Shown: positions 1 through 11,760, counted from the stretch's first letter. The stretch is DNA of 64,000 nt from Papaver somniferum (GCF_003573695.1 NC_039362.1:4376929-4440928); one strand, 5' to 3'. The notes: generated from the letters alone by a model not told the origin. A program made the numbers and translations.

Positions 1-954
1 ATTACAATGAGTATTAGAAAAAACAACATGCATGAAGGTCGAGGGCGAGAAGCCATATGTTATTGAACCAACAGGTTCCACAATATTTTCATGTTCTTCT
101 AACATATCATCATAATCATCATCATGGTAGCATGCATATTGGTCCTCATTAACAGTGGTGGTGTCATTAGTCGATTCATGTTCCTCTAAATTAGGTTCGT
201 ATTCAACATCATTTACATGAATGGGACTAGACACTTCATTAGGGACAACATACATTTCCTCATGAATTTCCTCCTTTTGTTGGTGAAGCAAAATCTGATC
301 TAAATGTGCATGAATTCGTGATGTAGATCTATCATAGTCTTGCTTGCAGAGTCTTAAAGCTTCTGTAGTGGAGTCTAAATTCATGGGAGTACAAAATTCT
401 TCATGTTCAAATTGTGGTGAATGGTACATGTGTGCATGGTCATTAGGGTTTACAAAATATTGATCGCAACCCTCAAAGGATTGATTATGGTCCCAATGAC
501 TACCATTCTCACAATTTATGGGCATTTCATACCTTGGATTTTCTCTAGATTGCCTAAAATTATGCAAAATATGACAATTCTCAACAGGGTGGTCTAAACT
601 ACCACATGCGGGACATGCATAGATTTCAGGTTGCCTAAGAAAATTAGATGTGACAGATTCCTCATGTGATTGCATTTCTAAAGCTGTGATTCGAGCTTCT
701 ATTTGATCCATAAGTGATGATTGTGTGAGTGAGGCACTAGCAAAATGTTCATTTTCACGTTGTGATGAATGATGCATGTGTGAATAGTTATTAGGTTTCA
801 TGTATTGAGGCTCGGGACTTTGAAAATGTCCATAATAATTCCTATGACTATTGACATCATGGTCTGTGGAAGGTTCATAACGTGGCACATGCCCATAAGC
901 AAGTTCTCTAAGAGTTTTATTTCCATCCCCAGGAGCAGACCAAAATCCAGACAT
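1..954 (-). CDS. Gag-derived zinc-knuckle ORF of LTR element, cut by window edge
   Basis: The frame starts at the ATG at 954 on the minus strand, within the start sequence MSGFWSAPGDG, and stays open to base 1, about 318 codons. It closely matches the first half of the intact 586-residue frame at 41022-42782, including the coiled-coil-like segment (MDQIEARI) and the CX2CX4HX4C knuckle CPACGSLDHPVENC near residues 114-127. An acidic DDDYDD stretch follows near the window edge. No capsid-type Gag domain precedes the knuckle. The role is presumably nucleic-acid binding in retrotransposon particles, inferred from the knuckle. I see no stop or frameshift in the visible part. Confidence 0.8.
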   Translation of the reverse strand, partial: MSGFWSAPGDGNKTLRELAYGHVPRYEPSTDHDVNSHRNYYGHFQSPEPQYMKPNNYSHMHHSSQRENEHFASASLTQSSLMDQIEARITALEMQSHEESVTSNFLRQPEIYACPACGSLDHPVENCHILHNFRQSRENPRYEMPINCENGSHWDHNQSFEGCDQYFVNPNDHAHMYHSPQFEHEEFCTPMNLDSTTEALRLCKQDYDRSTSRIHAHLDQILLHQQKEEIHEEMYVVPNEVSSPIHVNDVEYEPNLEEHESTNDTTTVNEDQYACYHDDDYDDMLEEHENIVEPVGSITYGFSPSTFMHVVFSNTHCN

Positions 955-1816
955 GATTGGCTCAAAAGCTAAGTAACTATGTTACAAAGCCAAAATTTGG
1001 TTTTTAATGGGTTTGGATTTTTGGGAAAAATTTGGTTTTGGTGGGAGACATTTTGGTTTTTTTTAAATTTTGGGAGCAAGTTTGGTTTTAATGGGTTAAA
1101 GAAGAAAAAATTTGGTTGTTAAAATGGGAGCAAGTAAAATTTGGTTTTTGAATGGGAGAAAAGTTAATTTTTTTTTTTTTTTTTTTTTAAGAACAATAAA
1201 ATGAAGAAAATAAAATTTGGTTTTTGAAATGGGAGCACGCCCACTGTTGGTTTTGTGTTTGCTGTGGCTCAGCTGGTTTGAAAACGTTTGGTGAAACTGA
1301 GTCCAAAATCTCGGCCTAGAATTTGGGTACTCGGCCCACTAACGAGTTAACCTAGCGTGATCGGTTACAAGCTCAGCTGGGTTTAAAAACCCAGAATACA
1401 AAATACAAGTCCAAATTAAACAAGCTCACAAAAATTAAATACAAGCCCACAAATTAAACAAACAAGCCCACAAAAATTAATTACAAACCCAACAGAAAAT
1501 AAAAAGCCCAAAAATTGGGTTAATTATTACAAGCCCACAATTAAAAAATTGGAAGCCCACAATTCGGGTTCTCTTAAATGGGTTACCTTTTAAGCACAGC
1601 CCAGCTGCTCTGATATTGTTGCAAAAACCCAGTTGGGCTTTGGTTCTTTTCCTTGGTGGCGTCCCAGCAGAGGAAAAACAGGTTCAGAACAGCAGGTCCA
1701 ACAGCAAATGAAGTGAAGCAGATGCAGATGCAAATGCTATGCAGTGAAATGCAAAAATAGCTAATAAAACTACTAGAAAAACACAGCACCAGTCCCCGGC
1801 AGCGGCGCCAAAAACT
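955..1816 (-). other. Untranslated leader of the minus-strand LTR element
   Basis: This stretch lies between the primer-binding site and the Gag-like start. It matches the leaders at 40166-41021 and 46804-47626 in content: many GGGCTT/AAGCCC motifs and AAACCAAATTT-type repeats. It also has a run of 20 T (1168-1187), a poly(A) tract on the element strand. I see no gene here; the small frames at 1583-1911 are not conserved as proteins between copies. Confidence 0.7.
1793..1810 (-). other. Primer-binding site, tRNA-Asp type
   Basis: The minus strand reads TGGCGCCGCTGCCGGGGA. This is complementary, with one mismatch, to the 3' end of plant tRNA-Asp(GUC), which ends CGGCAACGGCGCCA. It lies six bases inside the LTR end, as expected for priming minus-strand cDNA synthesis. 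The same site recurs next to every LTR of this family in the window. Confidence 0.85.
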
Positions 1817-4479
1817 TGGTGGACCCGGGAAAGCGTGAAAATTAAGCGTAATAAAAACGCGGGCCTACAGTAATACCGCAAGTGCACGGTCGTCAGTTGT
1901 AGCTCGTGCAAGTACGGGTCGATCCACAGAGACTGGGGGTGTTTTGTAGTGTTTAGCTATTTTGGGCTCTAATTTGCTATTGGGCTTTGGTAACTTCTAG
2001 GCACAGTGGGCTTGGCTTTGGTTTTGGAATGGTCTTGGATTCAGTTGGCTTTGATGAATTGCTTTGGGCCTTTGAGTTCTCTGGGAATGAACTGGGCCTT
2101 TGGCTTTTGAACCTTAAAAGTGAACTGGGTTTAGTTGGCTGGGCCTTAGGCTTGAACAGAAGAACAGTGGGCTTTTGTAATGACTGGACTGGGCTTGTGT
2201 TGTGAGCCAAGCTCAGTTGCAGCAGCAGCAGTGGCTGTAGCACATGGCAAGAGAAGTGGAGTGGCAGCAACAGCTGCAGAAACTCAGATGCAGGAGGCAG
2301 CAGCAAGGGAGAACTGGCAGCACCAGGTAGCAGGCCTAGGAGCACCAGCAGATAGCAGCAGGGCAAGGGAAATAAGAAGATGGTAGGGGAGGTGGAGAAA
2401 ACCAAATGTAGCAGTGGCACTAGGCCAAGGTGGAAGCAAGTGAACAAGTGGAAACAAGTAAGAAAAAGAATGAACTAACAAAGTAACAGTGAACAGTAAG
2501 CGATAAGAAAGGCACAAAACAGCAAACAACAATGGAGATAAACAGTGAAGCAAAGACAATAAAATGACAGTGTAATAAACCAAGGCCTAAGCCAAGGGCA
2601 GTGATGTGAAGAAACAATAAAACAGTTAAGTTAAAGAAGCAGAGAAATGACAAAGAAACACTAGAGAAGTAAAACAAGTGGACAGTGAAAGTTTAACAGT
2701 GAACAATTGAGAAAACAACAATGAAGGGAGACAGTAAACAAGAGTGATGAAAGAACACTAGGATGTTGAATCCACCATTAACCTAAGGGATATTCTACTC
2801 ACAGCTAAAATAGTTACCAAAGTACTAATTGTCTGATTAAAGTACAACTAGTCTAAGGGCTTAACAACATTGGACATGAGCTGCACATGATGAAGACTAT
2901 CTTATTGATTCATGGTTTCATCTAGTCCTAGCATTTGAGGTTTAGAACATACATAACAAGAACATTAGAGAACAGGAAAACATAAATAATGAACAAAAGA
3001 TGAACAATGAAGGAACAAACATCACATTAACAGCAGCTTAACATGAACAACAAATTGAACAGAACACATACATGATTAAACAGGAACAGTGCATGAAACA
3101 GCACAAATTGAAGAGACTCAAAAAAAAAACATTAACAGAACATAACAGTTCTGGACACTGGCTGCTAACCCAGCATAAGTTTTACAACATACACACAAGG
3201 CTATTTATACCCAAATCCCTAAATTATACAATTAGGGTTTCTACCCAAAAAATCCCCAAATTGAAAATAGTACAATTAGGGTTTGGTTTTACCTAATTCA
3301 CCTAATTCAACCATACCCATATCCCTATTCTAGCTTCCCTATGCTCTCCCTAACAGAAACTTAGGGTTCTTTAATAAATTCCCCCAAATCAGAAAATTTA
3401 GGGTTTGGTAATTCTTACCCATATTGATGTGATTTGACGAGTTTGTCTTCGACCCATTCTTCCCCTTGGTCCTCTGCTCCATTCCCATGCTTCTATTTAT
3501 TCTCTAGCCCTAGCTATTGTACCAATTTCTTTCCTAGGGTTTCTGAGAAAGAAAAGAAAAGAAATTGGTAGGATAGATGGCTAGAAGATGGGGGTGATGA
3601 TGTTTGAGCAGGTGGAGTTGGTGGCTTTGGTGGCTGGTAGGGGCGGAGAAGGTGGTGGCATGGAGTTGCAGAGGAGAAGAAAGGGGGAGAAGAAGGAGAA
3701 GGTGGAGGTCGATATGGGTTAGGGTAGGGAGCTGTTTGGCTAGGTCATAGGGTTCGAGTATTAGTGTGTTAGGCGGGTGTATCAAGATGAGTATACCGCG
3801 AGCTGAAGCCGCTGGATATGGAGATGGTAGGTGGATCGGACGGCTAAGGAAGAAGCAGCTTGTAGCGACCGTAGGATGTAAAATACAACGAAGTCTACGG
3901 TGCGAGATTAGGTTAGGTGTTGTAGTGTTGAGCGGAATCATCGGGATTTGATGCACAGGCATAGGAGCGACCGTAGGATTCAACTGCAATCTAATCTGAT
4001 GGCTTGGAATTTAGGCACTATGGTGTTTGATAGGAGCTTCAGATTTTGATGCGCGATGAAGGAGCGACCATCGGATGATGAGATGGATCCAATCTAACGG
4101 CTGAGAATGGAGGCGGGTATGGATATAGAAAATGGGTTTGGGTAAGGGTTTTGGGCCTTGGGTATGCCAAGCCCATATCTTCTTCAAGAACAATTCTTCC
4201 TTCTTGAGCCCATTCCTAGCTTTTTGGACGTGCGCTCCATTCTTTGCGGCTTCCTTGCGTAATTTCTTCCGGCTTTTCACTACTCTTCAGCTCTTTTCTG
4301 CTCCACAAGTCATCCAGACTTTATTTATTACCTAAAAATGCAAAATTAAGTAAGAAAAATATTTATTCTTGAAAACAATGAAAATACAGAATATGGGATA
4401 AAATGTAGAATTACTGCACAAAAGATGAGTTAAATGCCAACAAAAAGGGATAAATATATACAATATTAGGCACTCATCA
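1817..4479 (-). mobile_element. LTR (2663 bp) of minus-strand non-autonomous Athila-like element
   Basis: Read on the minus strand, it begins TGATGAGTGCC at 4479 and ends CCACCA at 1817, followed by AGTTTT and the primer-binding site. It is related to the LTRs at 30728, 36916, 44133, 49128 and 59060: the same first 150 bases, a TATA box (TATAAATAG, 3201-3209), AAACCCTAA motifs and a GCAGCAG-rich segment (about 2210-2390). Its partner LTR lies beyond the left edge, so the target duplication cannot be checked; the outer flank is AGTAG at 4480-4484. Confidence 0.85.
3201..3209 (-). promoter_or_regulatory. TATA box of the minus-strand LTR
   Basis: TATAAATAG on the minus strand, at the position equivalent to the TATA boxes of the related LTRs (31938, 38668, 45316, 50196, 60095), about two thirds of the way from the LTR end to its start. 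Likely the LTR promoter for element transcription. Confidence 0.6.
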
Positions 4480-4739
4480 AGTAGTGCCACTTAATTAATT
4501 AATGTATGAGCTTTAATTTTAATGAATATGTAGTAGTAGTTTGGTTATAGTGAATGAAATTGTTCTAATTGTTCTACTTTTTTCATACATTAAAACTTAA
4601 ACTAATTGTTCTAATTGTTATACTTTTTTCATTACATTAAAACTTAAACTATTTTTCTTTGCATTACATTAAAATTTAAACTAATTTTTTTGCATTACAT
4701 TAAAACTTAAACTTGACAACATCCATGAAAAACATTATT

Positions 4740-5141
4740 AAGACTAACATCTCATACGAGTTATTAAAAACTCCTTAAGAATTTGGTAATGCGCTTCGTA
4801 TTCGAAATCTTTTCATTTCCATCTTCGCCACTCGTCTCGAGTTCGTATTCCCAATTCAGCATTGGTCTCACCTCTAAGACGGTATCGAGTGATAATCATT
4901 TTCATAGCTATAAAATCCACAAGCTCTTTTTTGATATCCATGAATCGGCAAAAAAAAGCAGCGCGATCCCGGTTATGAGGATTACCTGTCTATGTGCAGA
5001 AGGCATCATGAATTTTACCCAAATAACTCATACTAGGTAAAACCGTTCATCCGTCGTTCTTCACCACTTTTCGGGTCGTGTATTACATAGTTTCTACAAA
5101 AGAGATAAATCTTCATCTTCAGTGAATCTAGGATCATCCAT
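4740..5141 (-). pseudogene. Harbinger ORF1, Myb/SANT-like DNA-binding protein, broken
   Basis: The minus strand from the ATG at 5141 encodes MDDPRFTEDEDLSLL, the typical start of the plant Harbinger Myb-like protein (acidic FTEDED segment). A one-base frame change is then needed to read CRNYVIHDPKSGEE. Further left come WFGKIHDAFC, TGNPHNRDRAAFFCRF, KELVDFIA, YRLRGETNAEL and EAHYQILKE, which follow the family's trihelix-like order but need further frame changes and stops. Known members assist the transposase in binding element ends. A TATA box is at 5212-5220. Confidence 0.6.
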
Positions 5142-5211
5142 AATTTAACCAGAAAGTAGAGAAATTTTTGTAGAGAAGTGGTGTGTGAGTTTGAAATGGA
5201 TGAAGTAAAGG

Positions 5212-5220
5212 ATTTATAAG
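5212..5220 (-). promoter_or_regulatory. TATA box upstream of Harbinger ORF1
   Basis: On the minus strand the block reads CTTATAAATCC, about 70 bases upstream of the ORF1 ATG at 5141. Upstream of it lie paired GACCGCTAGCGG-type motifs (5225-5275), similar to those upstream of the transposase gene. Confidence 0.45.
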
Positions 5221-5522
5221 GAATGCTAGCGGTTGAGTCTAGACCGCTAGCGATTAAGTCTAGACCGCTACTTTTAATGACTGTTAAAAAATTTAAACTT
5301 AAAAAACAACTACAAAAAAAAATTATGGAACAACAATTGAAACCTAAACAATTTAAAAAAATAAAAATAAATAACAAATAAAACAATAATAAAAAACAAA
5401 AACAAATGAAACAAACATTACTCAATTCGTCCCCCGTCTCTTCCAAACTCAGCCCACAGATTCACTCTGAGATCTTCCCTCAACCTGTTATACAGAGTTC
5501 TGTTCTCAATATGACTGGTCCT

Positions 5523-6769
5523 TTACGCATAGTTCCTTGCAGGTAATCCTCTAGCTGGTATAATCTCAGGCCTTAAGTCTTTATCTTGGTTAGTCCAATT
5601 CTTATTACGACGAGTCTCCTGGATAACCATGTTATGCATAATGATGCAAGTCAGCATAGTCTTATGTATTTCACAAGCACTTAAACCACGATAAGACCCA
5701 CAAACGATTGCGAACTTCCGCTTCAGAATTCCAAAAGCCCGCTCCACATCCTTTCTCAAATTCATTTGTTTACTATTGAAATACGAGTATGAATGACCCA
5801 TTTCACCGGCAGGTGGCTGACGATAACATTGAACTAAAGTTGACCATTTTGGATAAGTTTCATCTGCAAGATAATCACCATGAGTGTAGTGATTCTCGTT
5901 GATACTAAAATTTACATGAGGAGAAATTCTGTACTTTAAATCTTCAAACAAAGGAGATTTGTGTAAAACATTTATATCGTTTTGAGATCCTGGGAGACCA
6001 AAAAAAGCGTGCCATATACAACAATCATAAGAAGCAGCAGCCTCAAGGATCACTGTTGGTTTTGTGTAGTGACCCTTATACTGACCGGCCCAATAGGTAG
6101 GGCATCCGGTCCATACCCAATGCATGCAGTCAAGACTACCCAGCATTCCAGGAAATCCCCTTTCCTGATTCTGCTTTAATGTTTCTCTACATCTGCATCA
6201 GTTGGTTTTCGTAAATAGGTAGGACCAAAATGATTAATCATTGTTTCGCAAAACAACGCAAGATACTTGTATGCAGTTGTTTTGTCAATGTGAAGGTACT
6301 CATAATTAAAATATGGAGGTCTGACATATCCTAAAATCCTCAAAGCCGAAGTAACCTTTTGCTCAGGGCTATGACCCCTAATATTCAGTGCATCATAATT
6401 ATAATTAAATTGAGGTTCTACTTGACAAATCTCACCAGTAATATTTAGCATTAAATGTCTGGGCATGCGGAATCGACCTTGGAAATTTTCATCAGAGAAC
6501 ACAAAGTCAAGAAGAAAATAATTGTGCATCAGCTTCTCGTGCCATTCATCCCGTCCCCGATACATATATCTTCTTGTGAAGACTTCTCTTGGCTCTGGAT
6601 CTCTAGGCATTTTCCCCGATGAATATAGTTGCATCAAGTTGTTGGTTAGTTTTTTATCTTCATCTGACTCATCATCAATTTGATTCAACGCCTGAACAAA
6701 TTTTCATTGTTGTTCTTCAAATCGATCCATATGAATACGCACTTCTTCATCAGAAGAATCCATAACCAT
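5523..6769 (-). pseudogene. PIF/Harbinger DDE transposase, one stop and one frameshift
   Basis: The frame starts at the ATG at 6769 (MVMDSSDEEVRI). It has a TGA stop after about 21 codons (EEQQ*KFVQ), then reads well from 6688 to 6176 with N-terminal family motifs (FRMPRHLML, GRDEWHEKLMHNYF). A one-base frame change near 6160-6176 leads into the catalytic part, 6146-5523. That part has the three DDE residues: D in GSLDCMHW, D in GSQNDINVLHKS, and E in DVERAFGILKRKF. The family cuts and pastes elements with 3-bp TTA/TAA duplications. About 415 residues in total, near the usual length. The two breaks suggest an inactive copy; sequencing errors are a less likely alternative. Confidence 0.85.
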
Positions 6770-6872
6770 TGAGTTGAAGAAAAAAATTAAACAGATGATT
6801 AAGGTACAAAAGAGTGAGTAAGATACAGTTAATGAGAAAATTGGGTGTGATTAAACTGAATTGAATGGGGTG

Positions 6873-6882
6873 AATTTATAAG
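6873..6882 (-). promoter_or_regulatory. TATA box upstream of Harbinger transposase
   Basis: On the minus strand the block reads CTTATAAATTCA, about 105 bases upstream of the transposase ATG at 6769. ACCGCTAACGGTC and related inverted motifs lie further upstream at 6945-7030. The similar layout before ORF1 suggests shared control. Confidence 0.45.
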
Positions 6883-7089
6883 GAAACATGGGGGTAGCCG
6901 TTATTTCACTATTTAATAACATACGTTTACGAGACCGACCGGTTTTAAAGAGACCGTTAACGGCTGAGACTGCACCGCTAACGGTCTTCTTAAGGACGGT
7001 TGGTCTTTTTTCAACCGCACGGTAAAGACCCGACCGCTTATGTTTTCTCCCATAGTGGCGCGGCCAGTTTGCTAGGCCAACGGACATGG

Positions 7090-8936
7090 AAAATGGAGGG
7101 TTTAGCCGGTTTCTATAGGAACTGGCGTAAGAAACAATTTATAGATTTCAGGCATTAATGTCTTTTATTCTGGCGTTCCACTTCATTCATGTTTCAAAGC
7201 AGATGCATAAAAATAGGGGATAAAAAAATCGGTGAGAGCTCAGTATCATTTTATCTTAATCCTATTTTAATGTTTTTCTACAAAAATCCTCTCTCTAAGA
7301 TCTATCTAGAATCTAATTAAAGATTTGCCAAAAATGGAAACAGTCATAGAATGGTCCCGCTAGTTCTGTAGAAACAATATGAACTAATAAGGTATTCCTG
7401 ATCTTGAGTCGCCAGTTAACTTTCTAGGTTCACATCTAAGATATTGTCTTTGCGAAGATCCTTTATATACTTTTGCTGGTAAAATTCCTTCTAAATTTTT
7501 TCTCAAGGCATTGATAGCTCAGCGTTCTAACCCACTAATTCTCATCCTCTCTTAATCTTTTAGATAGTACAGCTTTGCTAGATCCACCCAAGATTTGCAC
7601 CGAAAGATGCACCGAGCTGGAATCCAATGGTCCCAGTAAGCCTCTCAACAGTGGGATAAGGAGTGAGGATGAGCGGGGCCCATAACCTGTTTCACACGGT
7701 GTACTTTCCGGTGCAATGATTCGGTGGATAATTATTTTCATATATAATACTCCGGGAGAATTCTTTTATGATAAGATGAGTTTCAGATCGGTACATTTTT
7801 TCGGGATTTAAAATAAACGAATAACTAGTAATTTACTTGATAGATATTTAGTCTTAGTTTTCCATTTTAAGTGTCCATTAAACACAAAGACATAACACAT
7901 AGAACTTAAAACCAAAGGTTTAGAAAGGAAATAAATATGCAAGACAGAACTAAAATTGTCGATAGGAAACCTTGGCAAAATTCGATAATAGTCCTGACAG
8001 ACATTTATTACTTGCCATTCTCACACTATTACTCAACATCCTCTGCGCGTTGCTCTCCTACCTTGTCTCGTTGATACTTAGCAACCTTAACATAAGTATA
8101 ATCCATATCAGGTGGGTACTCGTCATAAAAAATACAAGCCTTCAGAGGTTTAGCAGTATCCAACCTCTCTCGGATCCTCTTAGCTTTTTCCTCATCACTT
8201 AAATTGTATAATGCCAACATTTAAGCCCCTACAGGATACGTGAAAGTTTATACTTGACAAGTATTGCATCTACAATATTGAATTCGATGCAACTGCTTGT
8301 CGCGGCAGAGTATGACTCTAGTTAAAGAAACTTGAGCACCAACAAGAACAATAACATGATTCCAAACACTGGCTATCTTCTCTCCTCTTTAGGTATTATC
8401 TAACTGACTCTGTGATTTCTCCATAAGATTGCTTATACTTATAAATGTGTCTAATTGTTCACTTTCCTTAAGCACTAAAACCAAATTCATCTTTACGCAA
8501 TAGGTTAGTAGCCCTCACACGCTAAACTCCTCGTATTTTCCTTCCTCAGAAAATCCTTGATTAATGACTCCTAGCAATAATGTCAATTAATACTCCCCTC
8601 ATGTAAAATCTAGTTTAGAGTTTAAGTTTTTAATATTCATATTAAAAATAAATAAAAATAATGTCAATTAATAACGCAAACTGTACCTAATTTTGACAAT
8701 CTATCTAGCATGTCTAACAACTATTATACTCTGTTGTCATTTATACTATTAGTCTAGAAGTCAAATTTAGTCAAACCAAAATTCAGGCTTTTTTATTGTC
8801 GGTCTTTATCTTGAGACAGTGCATTGTCTTCTTCTAGCTCTCAGACCCAGCTGACATGAATGGACCTGATAAAAAAGTTACCCGAAAATCAGTATTATCA
8901 AACTAAAATACTAAAACAAATGACATATAAATCATG
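7090..8936. other. Intergenic stretch, no supported gene
   Basis: AT-rich sequence without a convincing long frame. The only item of note is a 63-codon minus-strand frame at 8029-8220. I found no RNA gene, terminal repeat or clear transposon fragment in the rest. Confidence 0.5.
8029..8220 (-). other. Possible small exon or gene fragment (63 codons)
   Basis: The minus-strand frame has a protein-like composition (starts MLALYNLSDEEKAKRIRERL; contains FYDEYPPDMDY). It is preceded by CCTGTAG, which could be a splice acceptor just before the ATG. I do not recognise the family. No matching upstream exon or longer gene structure could be seen, so it may be a decayed fragment or chance. Confidence 0.25.
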
Positions 8937-9542
8937 GTTTTACCTAAATACCACCCTCATTTTTCCTAAGTACCACTCACCATAAAAAATAACATAATCT
9001 TCCACCCAATTTAAAGTGAGTAATAAAAACCCACCTCCCTCCTAACTATCACCTGTACATAGTCAACATTCACCACCTTCAATTTACTAACTATAACATA
9101 ATCATCAAGGTCTTAATTTTATTGAGATTTAAGTTTTTGTTTTTAATCTTAATTTTTAATCTAAATCACAAGTTTGATGTTATAAATAAAATTAGGCATT
9201 ACTCCTATTTAATTTTGATCGATTAGGATTTAATTTTCAAGACAAATCAAGTTTAGGGAATTCCCAATTTGACGTTACATGATTTGAAAACGTTATCACT
9301 AAGATCCATGGATAATTATATACAGTATTAGAAGAGGGATGGTGGTATTGTAGTATTAGAGGAGGGATGGTGATGATGGTACAATGGTTGTTGCAAGTGG
9401 GAGTGGTTATGGCTTAACAAGTATTACGGTGATCTAAAGAAGATGAATTTTCATCACCTACTCTAGATTGGGTCACCAACTATTGTGTACTTAGACTTTG
9501 GGTGGTACTTAGTATAAATGTAGGTGATATTTAGGTAAAACC
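8937..9542. mobile_element. 606-bp MITE, Mutator- or hAT-like, with perfect 8-bp TSD
   Basis: Inverted ends of about 43 bp (8937-8979 and 9500-9542) both start GGTTTTACCTAAATA and match at about 37 of 43 positions. They are flanked by a perfect 8-bp direct repeat, TAAATCAT (8929-8936 and 9543-9550). The interior has no coding frame. Long inverted ends with an 8-bp duplication suggest a non-autonomous Mutator-like element; a hAT origin (8-bp TSD) is also possible. Confidence 0.8.
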
Positions 9543-9916
9543 TAAATCATAGTTATCTAATCCCCAAAGTTATTTTATGACTTTTGAATCCAAATTTGAA
9601 CCCACTGGAGCTTTGTGTCCAACTACTTAATTATCTTGTATAATGCTTTTCTTCTAAGCTAGGTCTTTTTTTTCACTTCGATCTTTTCGTTGGTTATGCA
9701 AACTTTTCTTCTGTCAAAATTCTCCTCCTCCTCCTTTCTCCTCTGGTCTTCTTTCCATATGAGATAGTTATAATTTGTATAGATGCCTTAGTGGCCTATC
9801 TGTTGCTCGGCGATTTTATAATCACTCCAACGTAGGTCTTTTACCAACGCCAGTAGAATTCATAAGAGATTTTGGAATTAAAGAAAACAGTATTCTAGCA
9901 AGGATCTTCTCTACTT
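9543..9916. other. Spacer without genes
   Basis: AT-rich sequence with a pyrimidine-rich stretch (CTCCTCCTCC near 9720). I see no gene or repeat boundary in it other than the TSD copy at its left end. Confidence 0.4.
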
Positions 9917-10956
9917 AGGGCTGTCAAAGGATAACCTAATATTCGATATTCGTCCGAGTCTGTTCGAATCGTTAGGATATTATCCGAAATTCGGATAACG
10001 GATAATGGATACCTTATCAGATATTCTTACTTTAACTAACGGATAAGGAAAAAGCATTATCTTATAGAATAATATCCGATATCCGTTAAAGAATGCATAT
10101 GCAAAAAAAAAAGTTGAGTAATATATCTAGTTATTAACTTGGTAATATATGAAGATAGGGACGTAGCCTGGACTTATATGCTATGGGGTCGAACAATTTC
10201 TTTTGAGATTCACAATTTTTTTTACTTTTTTTTATCGATACGAAGGTTCACATGGTACATAGCTTTACATTTTCACGAAACCACACGTCATTTGGAATAC
10301 ATCAATTTTCAGCGAGGAAATTTTGCACGGAGAGTTTGTCAGGTAGAAAATGATAAAAAGCACTTAAATGATCAGGTTACACATGAAATCCATGCATAAT
10401 TTTTGCCCACGAACTTTCAAATTACATCAAACCCATGCATATTCCTATTCAGATTTAAAATTTGGTGGGTGCAAGCGACCCCACTTGCACCCACCTCCCT
10501 CCGTCCCTGTATGAAGACTTAGAAATAAAAAATATTATGGAAGAAAAAACACGTTACACAACTAGTTAAAAGCGGAGAATTTTTCAATTATGATAAAGAA
10601 GATTTGAGTTTTTTTAAATCTAATTTAATATAATAATTTTAAAGTCAATTTTTTTGCAAATGATTCAAGGATTTGGTTTTAGTTTAGTTGAATTTCCTTA
10701 GGGTTTCTTTGATTTTTTTACAATTTTTTATGAAATGTAAAGAAAGATTAAAAAAAATATTAAATTATTATAATATAATTATAATAAATTACTATCGGAT
10801 ATTACCGGATATTAACGGATATCCGATATTGTTATCGGAACGGATACGGAAGATATTTTTGAATATCCGATGGATATTATCAGATATTCGGTAATCCTAT
10901 CGGTAACGAATATGGTAGATGCCATATCCGTTTCTATAAGTACCGTTGACAGCCCT
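9917..10956. mobile_element. hAT-like non-autonomous element with ATCCGATAT subterminal repeats
   Basis: The ends are inverted: AGGGCTGTCAA at 9917 and its complement TTGACAGCCCT at 10946-10956. Inside both ends are dense GGATAT/ATCCGATATCCG motifs on either strand (9930-10090 and 10790-10930), a usual subterminal arrangement for hAT transposase binding. The central part (about 10120-10560) is unrelated and noncoding. The flanks CTCTACTT and TTCTATTG do not form a clean 8-bp duplication, so the exact ends or the insertion's integrity are uncertain. Confidence 0.6.
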
Positions 10957-11569
10957 TTCTATTGATCTTCTCATCATGGGTCATTAGAGGAGTATTAAGT
11001 CATTTCTGGGGTAATAGAATAGGATTTCAGATCAGAGAAGTCAACCCAAACCTATGTATCATTACATTTCACTCTCCTGATGACCTGAAAATGGATAACT
11101 ATGAATGGTCCTTAGTACCCATTTGGTAATGTATTATCTAAAACCCCAACTTATCCTTGTATGAACATATCCACTGATGCAGTTAAGGAAATACCCATTT
11201 GGTAATGCAAGACATGAACATAGAATAAAAGAAAGGATATGACTTATAGCTAGTAAAGTTAGTACAACTAGTAGAGTCTGTATGGGGAGCGAGATAATGG
11301 CTTCAGATTTTTAGTTAGGGTTAATATAAAAAAACCTCTCATCATGAAATTGCTAGTTAAGGTGGACATGTACCCGACTACTGCTTTAGTGTTCGACTAC
11401 CTAAACCTTTCGTTCAAGTTTTGTTCTTATTGTCACATTGCATGCATGCTCTTGTAGGATACTGTTATATATGCAATTATAAAATACAAGTTTGGTGTGT
11501 CCAAATATGTGTGTTGAGTGAAGGTCTCATATAAAATCTGACGTTCAACTATTTTTATACTGAATTGTT

Positions 11570-11760
11570 AACGTGCACATAGTTGTACATATATTGATTC
11601 TTAATGTTTACATAATTGTACACATGTTGATTTTTATGTGCTCACTGTTGTATACCTATTAGTTAATGTGTACATAATTGTACGCATATTGATTGTTATT
11701 GTGTACATAGTTTTACACATGTTGATTTTTAATGTGCACATAGTTGTACACATGTATTGC
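11570..11760. repeat. Minisatellite, about six units of 33 bp
   Basis: Units resemble AATGTGTACATAATTGTACA followed by CATGTTGATT. They repeat roughly every 33 bases with point changes and one shortened unit. Each holds a GTACA...TGTAC-type short palindrome. Confidence 0.6.

Larger units (their letters stand above)
4740..7040 (-). mobile_element. Decayed PIF/Harbinger DNA transposon (approximate limits)
   Basis: Two minus-strand coding units typical of PIF/Harbinger elements lie together: a Myb/SANT-like ORF1 (about 4740-5141) and a DDE transposase (5523-6769). Each is preceded by a similar promoter block with a TATA box and GACCGCTAGCGG/ACCGCTAACGG motifs (5225-5275 and 6945-7030). I could not find the terminal inverted repeats or a 3-bp target duplication, so the ends are approximate. 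The LTR starting at 4479 lies next to the ORF1 side. Both genes carry frame breaks, so the copy is inactive. Confidence 0.75.

Noticed and set aside
1793..1810. tRNA gene fragment
   Set aside because: The match to tRNA-Asp is limited to the 3' end and is complementary, next to an LTR, so it is a primer-binding site. No full tRNA cloverleaf was seen anywhere in the window.
1977..2677. Minus- and plus-strand frames up to 156 codons in the left LTR
   Set aside because: They have low-complexity composition in repeat-rich LTR sequence and are not kept in the other LTRs.
3534..4335. Frames of 61-151 codons near the start of the left LTR
   Set aside because: LTR sequence; Pro/His-rich translation of CCACCA-type repeats, without a recognisable domain.
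11570..11760. CRISPR-like array
   Set aside because: Units are contiguous tandem repeats without unique spacers, and the window is plant nuclear DNA.
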